A DNA stretch of 64,000 nt from Azolla caroliniana. Taxonomy: Eukaryota; Polypodiophyta. Both the position numbers and the translations under genes were made by a program. The DNA is taken from positions 11,718,001 to 11,782,000 of the forward strand of contig JBHGNT010000015.1 in assembly GCA_043228905.1 (NCBI GenBank). The letters run 5' to 3'. Below are positions 51,907 through 60,959 of the stretch, in pieces. How positions within the stretch are numbered: the stretch's first letter is position 1; every line of letters starts with the position of its first letter. Below the pieces are notes generated by a model. It worked only from the letters and a program-made list of their open reading frames with translations, ran no database searches and was not told the DNA's origin.

Positions 51907-52541
51907 TGTAGAAAGAACAAGGTGCGGAAGCAACAGAAAGCAGAACGTAGGAAAACACAGGTTTAATGGAGAGCTTGAACACACACAGAGTATGTCGGAG
52001 AGAGCGAGAGAGAGAGAGGAGAGACTAGGTGGTCATGGGTTCAACCTCTACATTCCACCATGGCATCTAGTGAATTAAGAGATATATATGAAGTATATAA
52101 TAGAGAGAAGTGAGAAAATTCGGTTTCGAACCCAAGATGTGGTACTTGTAGTGTTAACAACATACCACTAGGGTAAGCTAATTACAATAATAATAATAAA
52201 AGAGAGAGAGAGAGAGAGAGAGTCAATACACACAACTCTATTAAAAAATAATACTCAATTTGTACATAGAATGTGCTCAGTGAGCCCTTTTATACAAGTC
52301 CATATGGACTGACAGAAGTACTGACACGTACTTCAATGCTCATAAATGAGCTCTACACTAACTCTCAAAATATATTCCTACGCGGAATATCTTTCCAACG
52401 GCCTCGCGGTTTACACACCGCTACAACTTCTTGTTGTGCACCAGGTTTACACACCGGTCCTGCCTAACTGATCGGTCCCAACCGATCCGGTTGTCGGCTT
52501 GCACAGTCGATCCGACCAATGTTGAGCTTGTATCTCAATAG
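51907..52541 (-). repeat. C3 5' LTR
   Basis: 635 bp on the minus strand, TATTGAGATACAAGC to CTTTCTACA; the first base pair has mutated from TGTTGAG, seen in the 3' LTR. Compared with the 3' LTR pieces it carries an extra stretch of about 190 bases (roughly 52012-52200) between two AG tracts. TSD GGTGT follows at 52542-52546. Confidence 0.92.
52012..52200 (-). mobile_element. SINE-like insertion in the C3 5' LTR
   Basis: Absent from the 3' LTR at the same AG tract. On the minus strand it begins with a tRNA-like head: CTTACCCTAGTGGTATG (A-box-like) and TTGGGTTCGAAACCG (B-box-like, plus 52122-52133). It is flanked by AG-rich sequence on both sides, so target duplications cannot be told apart. 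Confidence 0.5.
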
Positions 52542-52546
52542 GTGTG

Positions 52547-53321
52547 ACATCCTTACCGTCCTAAAAATTGAGAGAGAACAAATGACTCCCAACTAGCTCA
52601 AAACAACGTGTGGAGGAAGTCACCCAATTAAATGATTGACTAGATATCAAAATTATATAACTTCACAAAAGAGCAAAGGATCTCGACTAAGTACAAACAA
52701 AATTTGGCCCACTAAAAGATAAGATCTGATGCCTTGAGACCACATTGGAGGCAAATATATAAATAAAGCAAACTCCTTCTTGAAGGTGCATGTGCAAAGA
52801 GGGAAAAGGTAGAAAGAAATTACCAAGCTACGCACAGAGAGACAAGTCCTTGACAAGAACTTCGTGAATGCGAAATCTTCCACTTGAACAAGAGGAACAT
52901 TTGACAAAACTCACCGCGAGCCAACCTAACACAATACAACCCATACAATGTATGTGAACACAACATTATATCTCACAACCCATACAATGTAAGTCTCTAG
53001 TCATTTTAGAATAAACGAAGCAGGCTCTCCTGGTTTGTTAGCCACAAAGAAAGTATTCTATGAAAATGACCAATCAGCAATCATGCAATGGGCAAAGTTC
53101 ATTAATGGTATGGTTGTACTGCAGACAACAATCATTCCCAACATGGACATCATCGACCTTGTATATTTTTCGCCTACGCAAATGACATGACCATGTTGGA
53201 GGGTAAGGAACAACTGAAGAACCTCTTCACTGCTCTTGGAAAGCTACACGCAATTGCTTGAGATTTGTCAAAGCCATACCTGAGAGGAAAGATGGTTGCT
53301 ATCACTAATAAGTTTCAACCG
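52547..53321. other. No gene recognised
   Basis: AT-rich flank. Text near 53170-53310 (plus) can be read as a decayed LINE RT-like string, but stops and lack of a clean motif prevent a call. Confidence 0.35.
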
Positions 53322-53761
53322 TGTTAGAGTTATGTTCTAAAGTAAGCATGAGATAAGTATATATTTGATATAAAATAAGAGAGGAGAGAGAGAAAGAAGG
53401 GTGTCGATCCACCCAACCACCCTTGAGCGAAGGGATCGAGACGGACTCGAGCCTCGATCGGCGTCCCATACCATCGTCGTGGCGTCGAGTCGTACCTACT
53501 ATTGGCGTGCTCGCTACAAGAGTTGACCCACCACAAGAATGAAGTTTCGACGTAGCCAAGAGATAATCGAATGAGGGTAGCTTGACCTCATATTTATAGC
53601 TAGACCCAAGGACCCCAGGCAAGTTCACACTTGGCCTAATGGGTTGTCTCAATCCCGAGGATTATTAAAAGTAATCCTTCCCCTCTTTACACTCTTGTTT
53701 AACCCTCACACCTTATCCACGTGTATAGAATACTACGGTAAATTCGCACATGCCTGTAACA
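53322..53761 (-). repeat. G3a Ty3/gypsy 3' LTR
   Basis: 440 bp with TGTTA/TAACA inverted ends. On the minus strand it is preceded by GAGGGGGGAGTA, a polypurine tract, and by the end of a gypsy pol frame. TATAAATA near 53592 is the likely TATA box. Confidence 0.75.
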
Positions 53762-54260
53762 TACTCCCCCCTCTTTAAAACATTGCACTCTTGCAATGAA
53801 AAGTTAGGGAAGTTAATTCTAAGACTATTTTCGCGTTCCCATGTGACATCTTTATAGACTCATCCATCCATTTAATTTTAAATTCTCGGATTATTTTAAA
53901 ACACAAACTTTTTGTTTTAACATGGAGAATTCTTTCTGGTACATGTGGTTTAGAAGATAATTCTTCAGAAGTAACCAGAGTTTCAGGTGTCACTATATTG
54001 TCACCAAAACCAAGAAGTTCTTTTAAACGACTTACATGAAAAACTGGATGAATGTCAATGCCATCCGGAAGAGCGAGACGATAGGTTGATGAACCAATCC
54101 GTTTGAGGACTGTAAAAGGTCCACAAAACCGTGGGGCTAACTTAGCGCACTTACTCGTAGACAATGTCTTAGCATTGTGAGGTACACGTAAAAATACCTT
54201 CTGTAAAGGGTTGAATAAACGAGGTTACCTATTATGATCTGCATAAAAAAGCGCTCTATC
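53762..54260 (-). pseudogene. G3a Ty3/gypsy integrase C-terminus with chromodomain
   Basis: Reads KCAKLAPRFCGPFTVLKRI, YRLALPDGIDIHPVFHVSRL, then a chromodomain-like REFKIKWMDESIK followed by a frameshift before the TWERE-like text. This is the C-terminal tail of a chromovirus integrase. The element is truncated at about 54300, where unrelated AT-rich DNA begins. Confidence 0.8.
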
Positions 54261-54299
54261 TGGAGCTATTTTTATATTATCTCGTGCAATATCCCATTG

Positions 54300-54710
54300 T
54301 TGTTAAAAAACACGTACTTTATAGATAGAGTACGTTTTAGAATACCCACACGTATTCTAAACGTATTCAACCTTTTGGAACTGTCATTTTTTCTAAGCGT
54401 AAATTTGTAAATAATTTAAAAATTAATTTTCTAGGGTTTCTTTTAGTAGAGAAAAAGAAAATAATTATGTAAATATTGAAACACCATTTATCCATGGGCA
54501 ATAAAGATAATTGGTATTTACTATATAGTATTCAAATTCCAAGTATCTTTGCATTCAACATCAATGGTGTTCAAGTATTCGATGTATTCAACAACCTATT
54601 CAACGTATTGAAAATGTATTCAATGTATTCTAAGAATTTATAAAAAAATTTAGAATACTTATAAAAGACGTAGCATACGTATTGTACGCATATGGTGTCG
54701 TGCCTGTTGG
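54300..54710. other. AT-rich block with repeated GTATTC words
   Basis: Contains ACGTATTC/TGTATTC many times and near-mirror ends (TTTTAGAATAC near the left, TTTAGAATACTT near 54650). It could be a non-autonomous DNA element; no clear inverted termini or duplications were found. Confidence 0.3.
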
Positions 54711-54779
54711 CGCCAGATCGTTGCGTGAGTCGGGTGGGAACCACTGGGGTTTTGGACTAGGAGGAGGAAGAATTTGAGA

Positions 54780-55080
54780 TGAGTCTAGTTATGAATAGAT
54801 TATTAGAAAGAGAGATAGAAACTTGTGAATCCCACAAGTATAGTTGTTTTAGTTTACCTTAATCGTAGTAATAAATTGAAATAGTTTAGAATAGATTAGA
54901 GTAGATTGAGAAAAGGGATCAAAACTTGTGAATCCCACAAGTATTATATTAATCAATATTTATGTAAGAATATGAATGTAGATTGAAAGAGAAGGAGATA
55001 GAAACCTCGTGAATTCCACGAGTATAGTTTATGTCGTGAATCCCACGAATATAATTTATTAATTTGTGTTTTTAGAAATA
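54780..55080 (+). repeat. Spaced palindromes of CTTGTGAATCCCACAAG type
   Basis: CTTGTGAATCCCACAAG at 54822-54838 and 54925-54941, CTCGTGAATTCCACGAG at 55006-55022, and TCGTGAATCCCACGA at 55034-55048. All can form short hairpins. Related words occur at 26787-26870. Confidence 0.6.
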
Positions 55081-55183
55081 TATCCAATTTCCAAAGTTTT
55101 CACACTCCTATTACATTGTGCTCCCCATCCTTATATAGTGATGAGAGAGTCTTAGCAATCCATGCTTTTTTTTTCTAACAAGG

Positions 55184-55656
55184 TGTCAAGGCCTTAGCTT
55201 GACAAAACAAGATTGAACAAGAGAAGAAAAGAAAGAGAGAACAATGACTATATTTTTATTATAATAGGAAAATATACAAGAGCAAGAACTAGAATATATG
55301 CCAAAGACTGGTGTTCAACTAGAATGGTTCTAACAATACAATATGTCCTACTTATATAGGAGTAGTATGTGCCCCTTGGATGCTTGTAGGGTCATGATAC
55401 CCTTTGGGATGTTGTAGGGTCATGATACCCTTTGGGATATTGAAGGGTCATGGCACCCTTTGGGATATTGAAGGGTCAAGGCACCCTTTGGATATTTATA
55501 GGGTTACATTATCAATATTATAATAAAGTAAATTATAATATCTTTAATCTTTACGTAAAACATATATAACCTAATGGCTAGAGTTGAGTGCACCTCCTTA
55601 GGAGGTCACAGGTTCAAATCACCCTAAACCTCATGGGGTTTCATCTACTCATGACA
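55184..55656 (-). repeat. G3b Ty3/gypsy 3' LTR
   Basis: 473 bp with TGTCA/TGACA ends like the G1 LTR. On the minus strand a polypurine tract (AAGGAGGGAGATGG) precedes it. A TATA-like TATATAAG lies near 55355. Four tandem units of about 31 bp (GGGTCATGATACCCTTTGGG and variants) occupy 55388-55500. Confidence 0.8.
55571..55627 (+). other. tRNA-like A-box/B-box module inside the G3b LTR
   Basis: CTAATGGCTAGAGTTGAG (55571) and GGTTCAAATC (55611-55620), the same relative position as in the G1 LTR, just inside the LTR terminus. Confidence 0.35.
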
Positions 55657-55811
55657 CCATCTCCCTCCTTCGATGATGAGTTCCACGAGTCGTAATGCAT
55701 GAATTGGGGCTTGGCTTATTTGGATATTGACGATGAAATTCAGCTACCAAATTGGAGGCCTTGTCAAGGTTCTTGGCCGGTTCCCAAGTACGATCATTAG
55801 GTGTATAACCT
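55657..55811 (-). pseudogene. G3b gypsy pol C-terminus (chromodomain end), cut by C4
   Basis: The minus strand reads GYTPNDRTWEPAKNLDKASN, then LVAEFHRQYPNKP and a stop, typical of the C-terminal half of a chromodomain followed by the Ty3/gypsy tail. The frame is broken at 55811 by the C4 3' LTR; the rest of G3b must lie beyond the window. Confidence 0.8.
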
Positions 55812-56252
55812 TGTAAAGAATCAATGGTGATTCTTGTGTAGCGGGAGAGATGTGTGTTATGTGTATGTGTGAGAGGAAAGAGGAGAGGAGAGAAACACAA
55901 GATGGATAAGAGACAAAATGAAGTACTCAAGAAGAAGGAGAATATGATAAATGAAAATGTAGCATTACAAGGAGTCACAACCGACTTAGTATGAAGTATG
56001 AGGAGGGTGCTTTATTTAGAGTCACCCTCTCTCTTCATTAACTAACTACAACAACCACTCTCTCTCTTGGGGAATGTGAAGACTCATAGTCATGGGGAAT
56101 ATGTAACTCATTAGTTATGTGTCATAGAATATGATTCTATGACACATAGTTAATGTGTAGAGAGTAGTACTGTGACTTTTTACTTTTGAGTAATCATAGA
56201 TTCTCAAAAGGTGTGTTCACACGTTGTGCTATGTTGAGGTTGATTCTCAACA
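55812..56252 (-). repeat. C4 3' LTR
   Basis: 441 bp, TGTTGAGAATC to CTTTACA on the minus strand. The inner 32 bases match 60436-60467 (TGTAAAGAATSAATGKTGATTC and on), which proves the LTR pair. Confidence 0.85.
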
Positions 56253-56265
56253 CGCCTCCTCAGGC

Positions 56266-57695
56266 TCAACTCGGGTTGGTTCCTTTCGATTGATGTCTGC
56301 TTCGGTTGGTATCCGGTTCGGACGATCTCCGGTGTCCACTTCGGCTCGTACCCGGTTCAGACGGTATCCGGTTCTCGCTTATACTCCCCCTCAAGCTTGG
56401 CAAGTCAGGGATCGTCAATACAAGGTCTGACATGAATTGCCGAAGCTTGTCGGCTCCTAAGGCTTTGGTGAAGATGTCGACCGTCTGAAGATTTGTGTTG
56501 ATGTGTTGAAGGTCGACATCTCCCGCTTGTACGTGCTCTCGAATGAAGTGATATTGTACTTCGATGTGCTTTGTGCGCGCGTGGAACACCGGGTTTCGAG
56601 CCAGATATATACTACTCATATTGTCGCAGTAAATGGGAGTAAGATCCTTGATGGGGACACCCAGATCCTTCAAAATCCTCTTGAGCGATATGACTTCACA
56701 TACAGCTATAATAGTGCCCCTGTATTCGACCTTTGTACTCGAAAGTGCACAGTAGGCTGCTTCTTACTACTCCAAGATATTGCTCTGCTACCGAGCGAAA
56801 AGACAAATCCGGAGGTCGATCGTCGATCGGCTTTGTAGCCTGCCCAGTCCGCGTTTGTGTACCCTTCGAGTTGTATTGGTGTGGCCGATGCATAGAGAAC
56901 GTTGTAATCCATTGTGCCGCTCACGCATCATAATACTCGCTTAACACAATCGAAATGGATATCTCGCGGAGTTTGCATGAATTGGCTAAGGAGTCCGACT
57001 AGATAGCTAAGGTCGGGTCGAGTGATCGTGAGATAGATGGGGCTCCCAATTAGTTGACGATATTGGGTCGGCTCGCACTCATCTGTGCCGGATTCAACAT
57101 CTAGTTTGAGGTTTCGATCGAGAGGCATAGCGACCGATTTGCACTCCATCATCTCGAACTTGTATAACAAGTTGAGGATGTAGTGTTGTTGAGAGATCAT
57201 AATGCCGGTCAGAATCTGAATTACTTCGATGCCAAGGAAGTAATGGAGCTCCTTCATGTCCGTCATCTTGAATTTTCCGAAGAGGAAGGACTTGACCTTG
57301 TTGATGTCGACTAGACTTTCATCTCCAATGACCAGATCATCCACGTATAGGATGAATCAGATGACAATTAGGCTTCTAGAGTCATGTCGTATGTAGAGGG
57401 AGTTATCGGATTTCGACATTCGAAAGCCGATTTGATGAAGATAGTGTGTAATCTTTTAATGCCAAGCACGCAATGCTTGCTTGAGACTGTAGAGAGGCTT
57501 CTTGAGTTGGCATACGGCTTTTGGATGAATGCGCGATTCGAAGCTGGGTGGTTGTACCATGGACACCTCCTCGTCTAATTCGCCCTAAAGAAAGGCGTTC
57601 TTGACGTCCATTTGGTGGAGGTGCCACCCTTTTGCTGTTGCAAGTGCGATCACGGTCCGCACCGTTGTCATCTTTGCCACTGGGGCAAAGGTCTC
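56266..57695 (-). pseudogene. C4 reverse transcriptase (3' part) and RNase H
   Basis: RT: LYVDDLVIGDESLVDI (YVDD near 57345), LHYFLGIEV, LNLLYKFEM, SPIYLTITRPDLSYLVG. RNase H: GYTNADWAGYKADRRSTSG, IYCDNMSSIYLARN, KHIEVQYHFIREHV, VDIFTKALGADKLRQF. Several stops. The frame upstream of the YVDD motif (57660-57380) carries MDVKNAFL-like text with stops and ends at the solo LTR. Confidence 0.8.
57691..57695 (+). other. Target-site duplication of the solo LTR (left copy)
   Basis: GTCTC, repeated at 58459-58463 on the far side of the LTR. Confidence 0.9.
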
Positions 57696-58458
57696 TGACG
57701 GGAACTCCTAGCTCCTTATGCGCAACGCTCGGCCACAACCGAGCTTCTTTTCATACACAGAAAACGGGAAATAAAACACGACACAAAGAGGAGAAATGGT
57801 ACACAGGAGGTTAACGTGGAAAACCCCAACCTAAGGGAAAAACCACGGCAGCCCACAGGCTGCAAACTATCACTATGTAGGAATATACAACAGTGAGTTC
57901 ACTGAGGCAACGACCTCGTGCTCACAAATCTTCCCCACAGGCGGCGGTTACAACAGAGGCAACGACCTCGTCTCTCTCTCTCTCTCTCTGTACAGTTACA
58001 CACTATCTCTTCTTCTTGCACCAACAAGAAGATTAACGACAACATCATTAGTTTTGCCCTAAGTCATATTTATACTTATATGACTTTTCGGCTATTTACA
58101 AATATAGCCACAATGGGCTCTCAGAAACATATTTACGAATATGTCTCTTCCTCCGGTTCATACCGGGTCTGCACCATCCGGCTCTCCGTAGCCGGGTACT
58201 CCTCATCCGGCATCCGGCTCTCCGTAGCCGGGTAGTCCTCATCCGGTTCATACCAGGCCTGCACCTTCCGGCTCTCCGTAGCCGGGTACTCCTCATCCGG
58301 TTCATACCGGGCCTGCACCATCCGGCTCTCCGTAGCCGGGTAGTCCTCATCCAGTTCGTACCGGGCCTGCACCATCTGGCTCTCCGTAGCCGGGTACTCC
58401 TCATACCGGATGGGACTGTTCTTCTCCCTTCACATCCGGAGGGACTTCTCTCCCAACA
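57696..58458 (-). mobile_element. Solo copia LTR in C4, with internal tandem repeats
   Basis: 763 bp, TGTTGGGAGAG to CCCGTCA on the minus strand, flanked by GTCTC duplications. It shares the body of the C2 LTR (AGTCATAT..TATAAATATGACTTAGGGC, and GGTTGTGGCCGAG near its 3' end), so it comes from a related copia family. It carries about four tandem units of roughly 60 bp (58150-58400) with CCGGCTCTCCGTAGCCGGGT. It breaks C4 RT between its first and second conserved blocks. Confidence 0.88.
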
Positions 58459-58463
58459 GTCTC

Positions 58464-59400
58464 TTCATAGTCAACTCCATGTGTTTGTGTGTATCATTTT
58501 GCTACGAGTCGAGCTTTGTAGCGGTTGATGGAGCCGTCGGCGTCATACTTCACCTTGTTGATCCATCTGTAGCCAAATTCCTTGTTGTGCGTTGAGTGGG
58601 GAATGAGATCCCATGTCTCGTTCTTGCGTAGTGCATGCATCTCCTCGTTCATTGCTTCCATCCATCGTGGGTCCTTCGTGGCTTCGGAAAACGTTTTTGG
58701 CTCCTGTAGTGTTGTTACCTTCATCGTAAAAGCGTAATGGTACGCCATATAATCATTGTAGCCAAATCGGCTTACGGGGTTCTTTTCACGGGTGGATCGG
58801 CAGAGCTTCTCATTTGTGGATACTACGGCTTTCTCCGCTCCATTTGTCCGGATCTCAAGGCCTTCGAACTCACTATCGAGGGAGTGAGTCGATTCGTTGC
58901 CGTCGAAGTGATTGTCTTCATACTCTGGCATTTTGGCCTTCCCTTTGTCTAGCTTCGAACTTGGTCGAGATGTGCTTTGATCACTAGGAGGCTCTTGTGG
59001 TCCACTCAGTCGGGTCGTGATTGGACTTTCTTCAAACATGCGCGTGATGCGATCTTCATCTTCCAGCTCTTGTTCGGCGTATTCCGGGTCAAGCGGAATC
59101 GGAGTCGAAGTTGTCTCTAGTGCGTACTAGGATGTGGACTCGTCAAAAACAACGGACTCTCGACTTACGAGAACTTTTCGAGTTGAGAGGTTGTAGCACT
59201 TGTACCCCTTTTCCTCCAGTGAATATCCGATGAGGATACATTTCTCCGACTTCGGGTCGAGCTTTTGTTGCTTTTCGTCGGGGATGTGCACATACGCCAT
59301 GGAGCTGAATATCCGAACATGCGATAGGTTCGGCTTCTTTCCCAAAAACTTCTCGTGCGGCGGGAGGTCATGCACGCAGGATGTCGTACACCGATTCATG
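58464..59400 (-). pseudogene. C4 integrase C-terminus and RT start
   Basis: Frame 59399-59127: CVHDLPPHEKFLGKKPNLSH, ILIGYSLEEKGYKCYN, and VLVSRESVVFDE, the end of copia integrase. Frame 59039-58494: acidic linker, KDPRWMEAMNEEMHALRKNE, GYRWINKVKYDADGSINRYK, the start of RT. It stops at the solo LTR. Confidence 0.8.
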
Positions 59401-60374
59401 AGTTGTCGGCTAGTGGAAGCCGATTCACGTATCTTCTTTCTGCATTCTTCTTCGTGGTGACCGATTTTTCGGCAATATCCGCATTGGACCGATCTTTGTC
59501 GGTTCAGACCGGAATGGAAGCTCCCCCTTGTTCTGAAGGTTCCTCGATTGCTTCCATCTTGATGCCAAATTGCGAGTTGTTTTCATAAATCGGGCCTTGT
59601 CCGCCACGTCCTTGGCCGAATCGGCCTCTTCTTGCACGGCCGCGTCCTTTTCCTCCGTCCGAATGTGTGTAGAGCACTTGGCCTTCTGAGGCATTGTTCC
59701 TTGTTCGAATATGATTTTCTTCAACCAACAACATGGATTGAAGGTCGAAGAAGGAGGGCGGATTCTCCCGTGCTAGTACGGTGGTCCGCATCGCGCCGAA
59801 CCATGGTGGCCGTCAAGGCATATTTGCGCCATCTCGTCATCCTCCACGTTTATGCTTATCGAGCCGAGTGAGTCACAAAGCTCCTTGATCTTCAAAGTGT
59901 AGCTTGTGACTAACATATCCCTTTGTTGGATATTATTCAACTCTTGGCGGAGTTGAAGCTTCCTCGCGGTCGTGTTGGCGACGAAAATCATTCGTAGATT
60001 CTCCCACGTTTCCTTTGACGTCTTAGATTCTCGAATGTACCCAAGCATGTGGTCGTCAATACATGTCACCAAGCAATACATCACTCGGCTTGCCGCTTGC
60101 TCCCACGTTGCATAGTTGGCGTCTTCTGGGTTGGGCCGATTTTCTTGATGTAGTTCCAATAGCCTTGGCCGACAAGGTATAAGTGCATCTTGTACTCCCA
60201 AGATGCAAAGTTATTGCGATCCAACTTCTTGCTAGGGAGAGCGCTCCCCATTTGAGTATGCATTGTTGATGTAGATTTCTTCCTTCTTTTCTTTCCCTTC
60301 TCTCTTGAACACGAGCTATGTAGTCGCACTACGATAGCAATGAGCCGGGTTTTTTTAACTTCGGCGTAGAGCAC
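59400..60374 (-). pseudogene. gag: C4 gag remnant, joined directly to integrase C-terminus
   Basis: Begins near 60255 (MGSALPSKKLDRNNFASWEY, then KMHLYLVGQGYW). It continues with VMYCLVTCIDDHML, ENLRMIFVANTTARKLQLRQ, Gly/Arg-rich sequence, and an intact CCHC knuckle CGYCRKIGHHEEEC (about 59485-59440). About 40 bases later the frame runs straight into the integrase C-terminal text, so roughly 1.1 kb of protease and integrase core has been deleted. Two frameshifts interrupt gag. Confidence 0.8.
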
Positions 60375-60423
60375 AACATAGGATCATGATGAGGCGAGTG
60401 GGCTAGATCAAGTTACCAAATCG

Positions 60424-60435
60424 CTCTAATACCAT
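60424..60435 (-). other. C4 primer-binding site (one mismatch)
   Basis: TGGTATTAGAGC on the minus strand, one C-to-T change from the initiator tRNA-Met match; it abuts the LTR stub. Confidence 0.85.
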
Positions 60436-60467
60436 GTAAAGAATGAATGTTGATTCTTGTGTAGTGG

Positions 60468-60907
60468 TGTTGCCTCTTAGGAACACGGTCCATGGTCAGT
60501 CCGTCGACCTAGACCCCAAGGTGAGTGGGAACAACGAACAGAGCTTAAGCGTACTGCGTAAGAAGAGAACCGTTGTGGTTCCTCCGTGTGTAAGGGGAGA
60601 CGGCTACAACCGACTCCTTATCACAGGTTGCGCTTACGTACTACTACGCTTACGTATCCGAGACACAGACACTGAATTAGTCGTAGCTATACATAGAAAC
60701 TCAGAGAAGATAGTATTCTATTATCAGGCGTTCTTTTACAATTCTCAAAATTTACACGCACCTCCTTAAGAGGTTTTCTGCCCTTTATATATGCAGGGTC
60801 TAATTAGCCGTTCACGCGGGGAAGCGTGAACCGTTACATACGTTACGCTTTATATAGTTTCTTATTCCTACGCTTTTGGCCGTCGGTTACTATTCCGGCG
60901 GACAACA
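60468..60907 (-). repeat. G4 3' LTR
   Basis: 440 bp, TGTTGTCCGCC to GGCAACA on the minus strand, matching the G2 LTR in its ends, TATA region (TATATAAAG near 60787) and CGTCTCCTTTA-like block. The element-internal side (60908-60920, plus) reads CCTGGCACGCTTG. Confidence 0.88.
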
Positions 60908-60959
60908 CCTGGCACGCTTGTGGGACAGTGCCTTTGCACGTCGGACCCATCCCGTTAAT

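Larger units (their letters stand above)
35077..52541 (-). mobile_element. C3: Ty1/copia element, its 3' LTR split by a DNA transposon
   Basis: The outer ends are flanked by the 5-bp direct repeat GGTGT (35072-35076 and 52542-52546), which proves one insertion event. On the minus strand: 5' LTR 52541-51907, primer site, gag, protease, integrase, RT, RNase H, polypurine tract, 3' LTR 47107-46738 continuing at 35180-35077. Subtracting the 11,557-bp transposon leaves 5,908 bp, normal for copia. The coding region is full of stops, so C3 is old and inactive. Confidence 0.92.
55812..60467 (-). mobile_element. C4: Ty1/copia element with internal deletion, split by a solo LTR and by G4
   Basis: On the minus strand: LTR stub (60467-60436), primer site, gag, integrase C-terminus, RT, RNase H, 3' LTR. 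Protease and the integrase core are missing. The G4 3' LTR begins 32 bases into the C4 5' LTR, and the rest of that LTR must lie to the right of the window. Left flanking bases AACCT (55807-55811) would be the target duplication, not testable here. Confidence 0.85.

Noticed and set aside
53040-53310. Possible LINE RT (FADD-like string) on the plus strand
   Set aside because: Only a few residues can be matched and the catalytic pair is not intact; too weak to list.
57918-58410. Plus and minus frames in the CCGG-rich repeat as a repeat protein
   Set aside because: They lie inside a solo LTR with clean target duplications; the reading frames are by-products of the 60-bp units.
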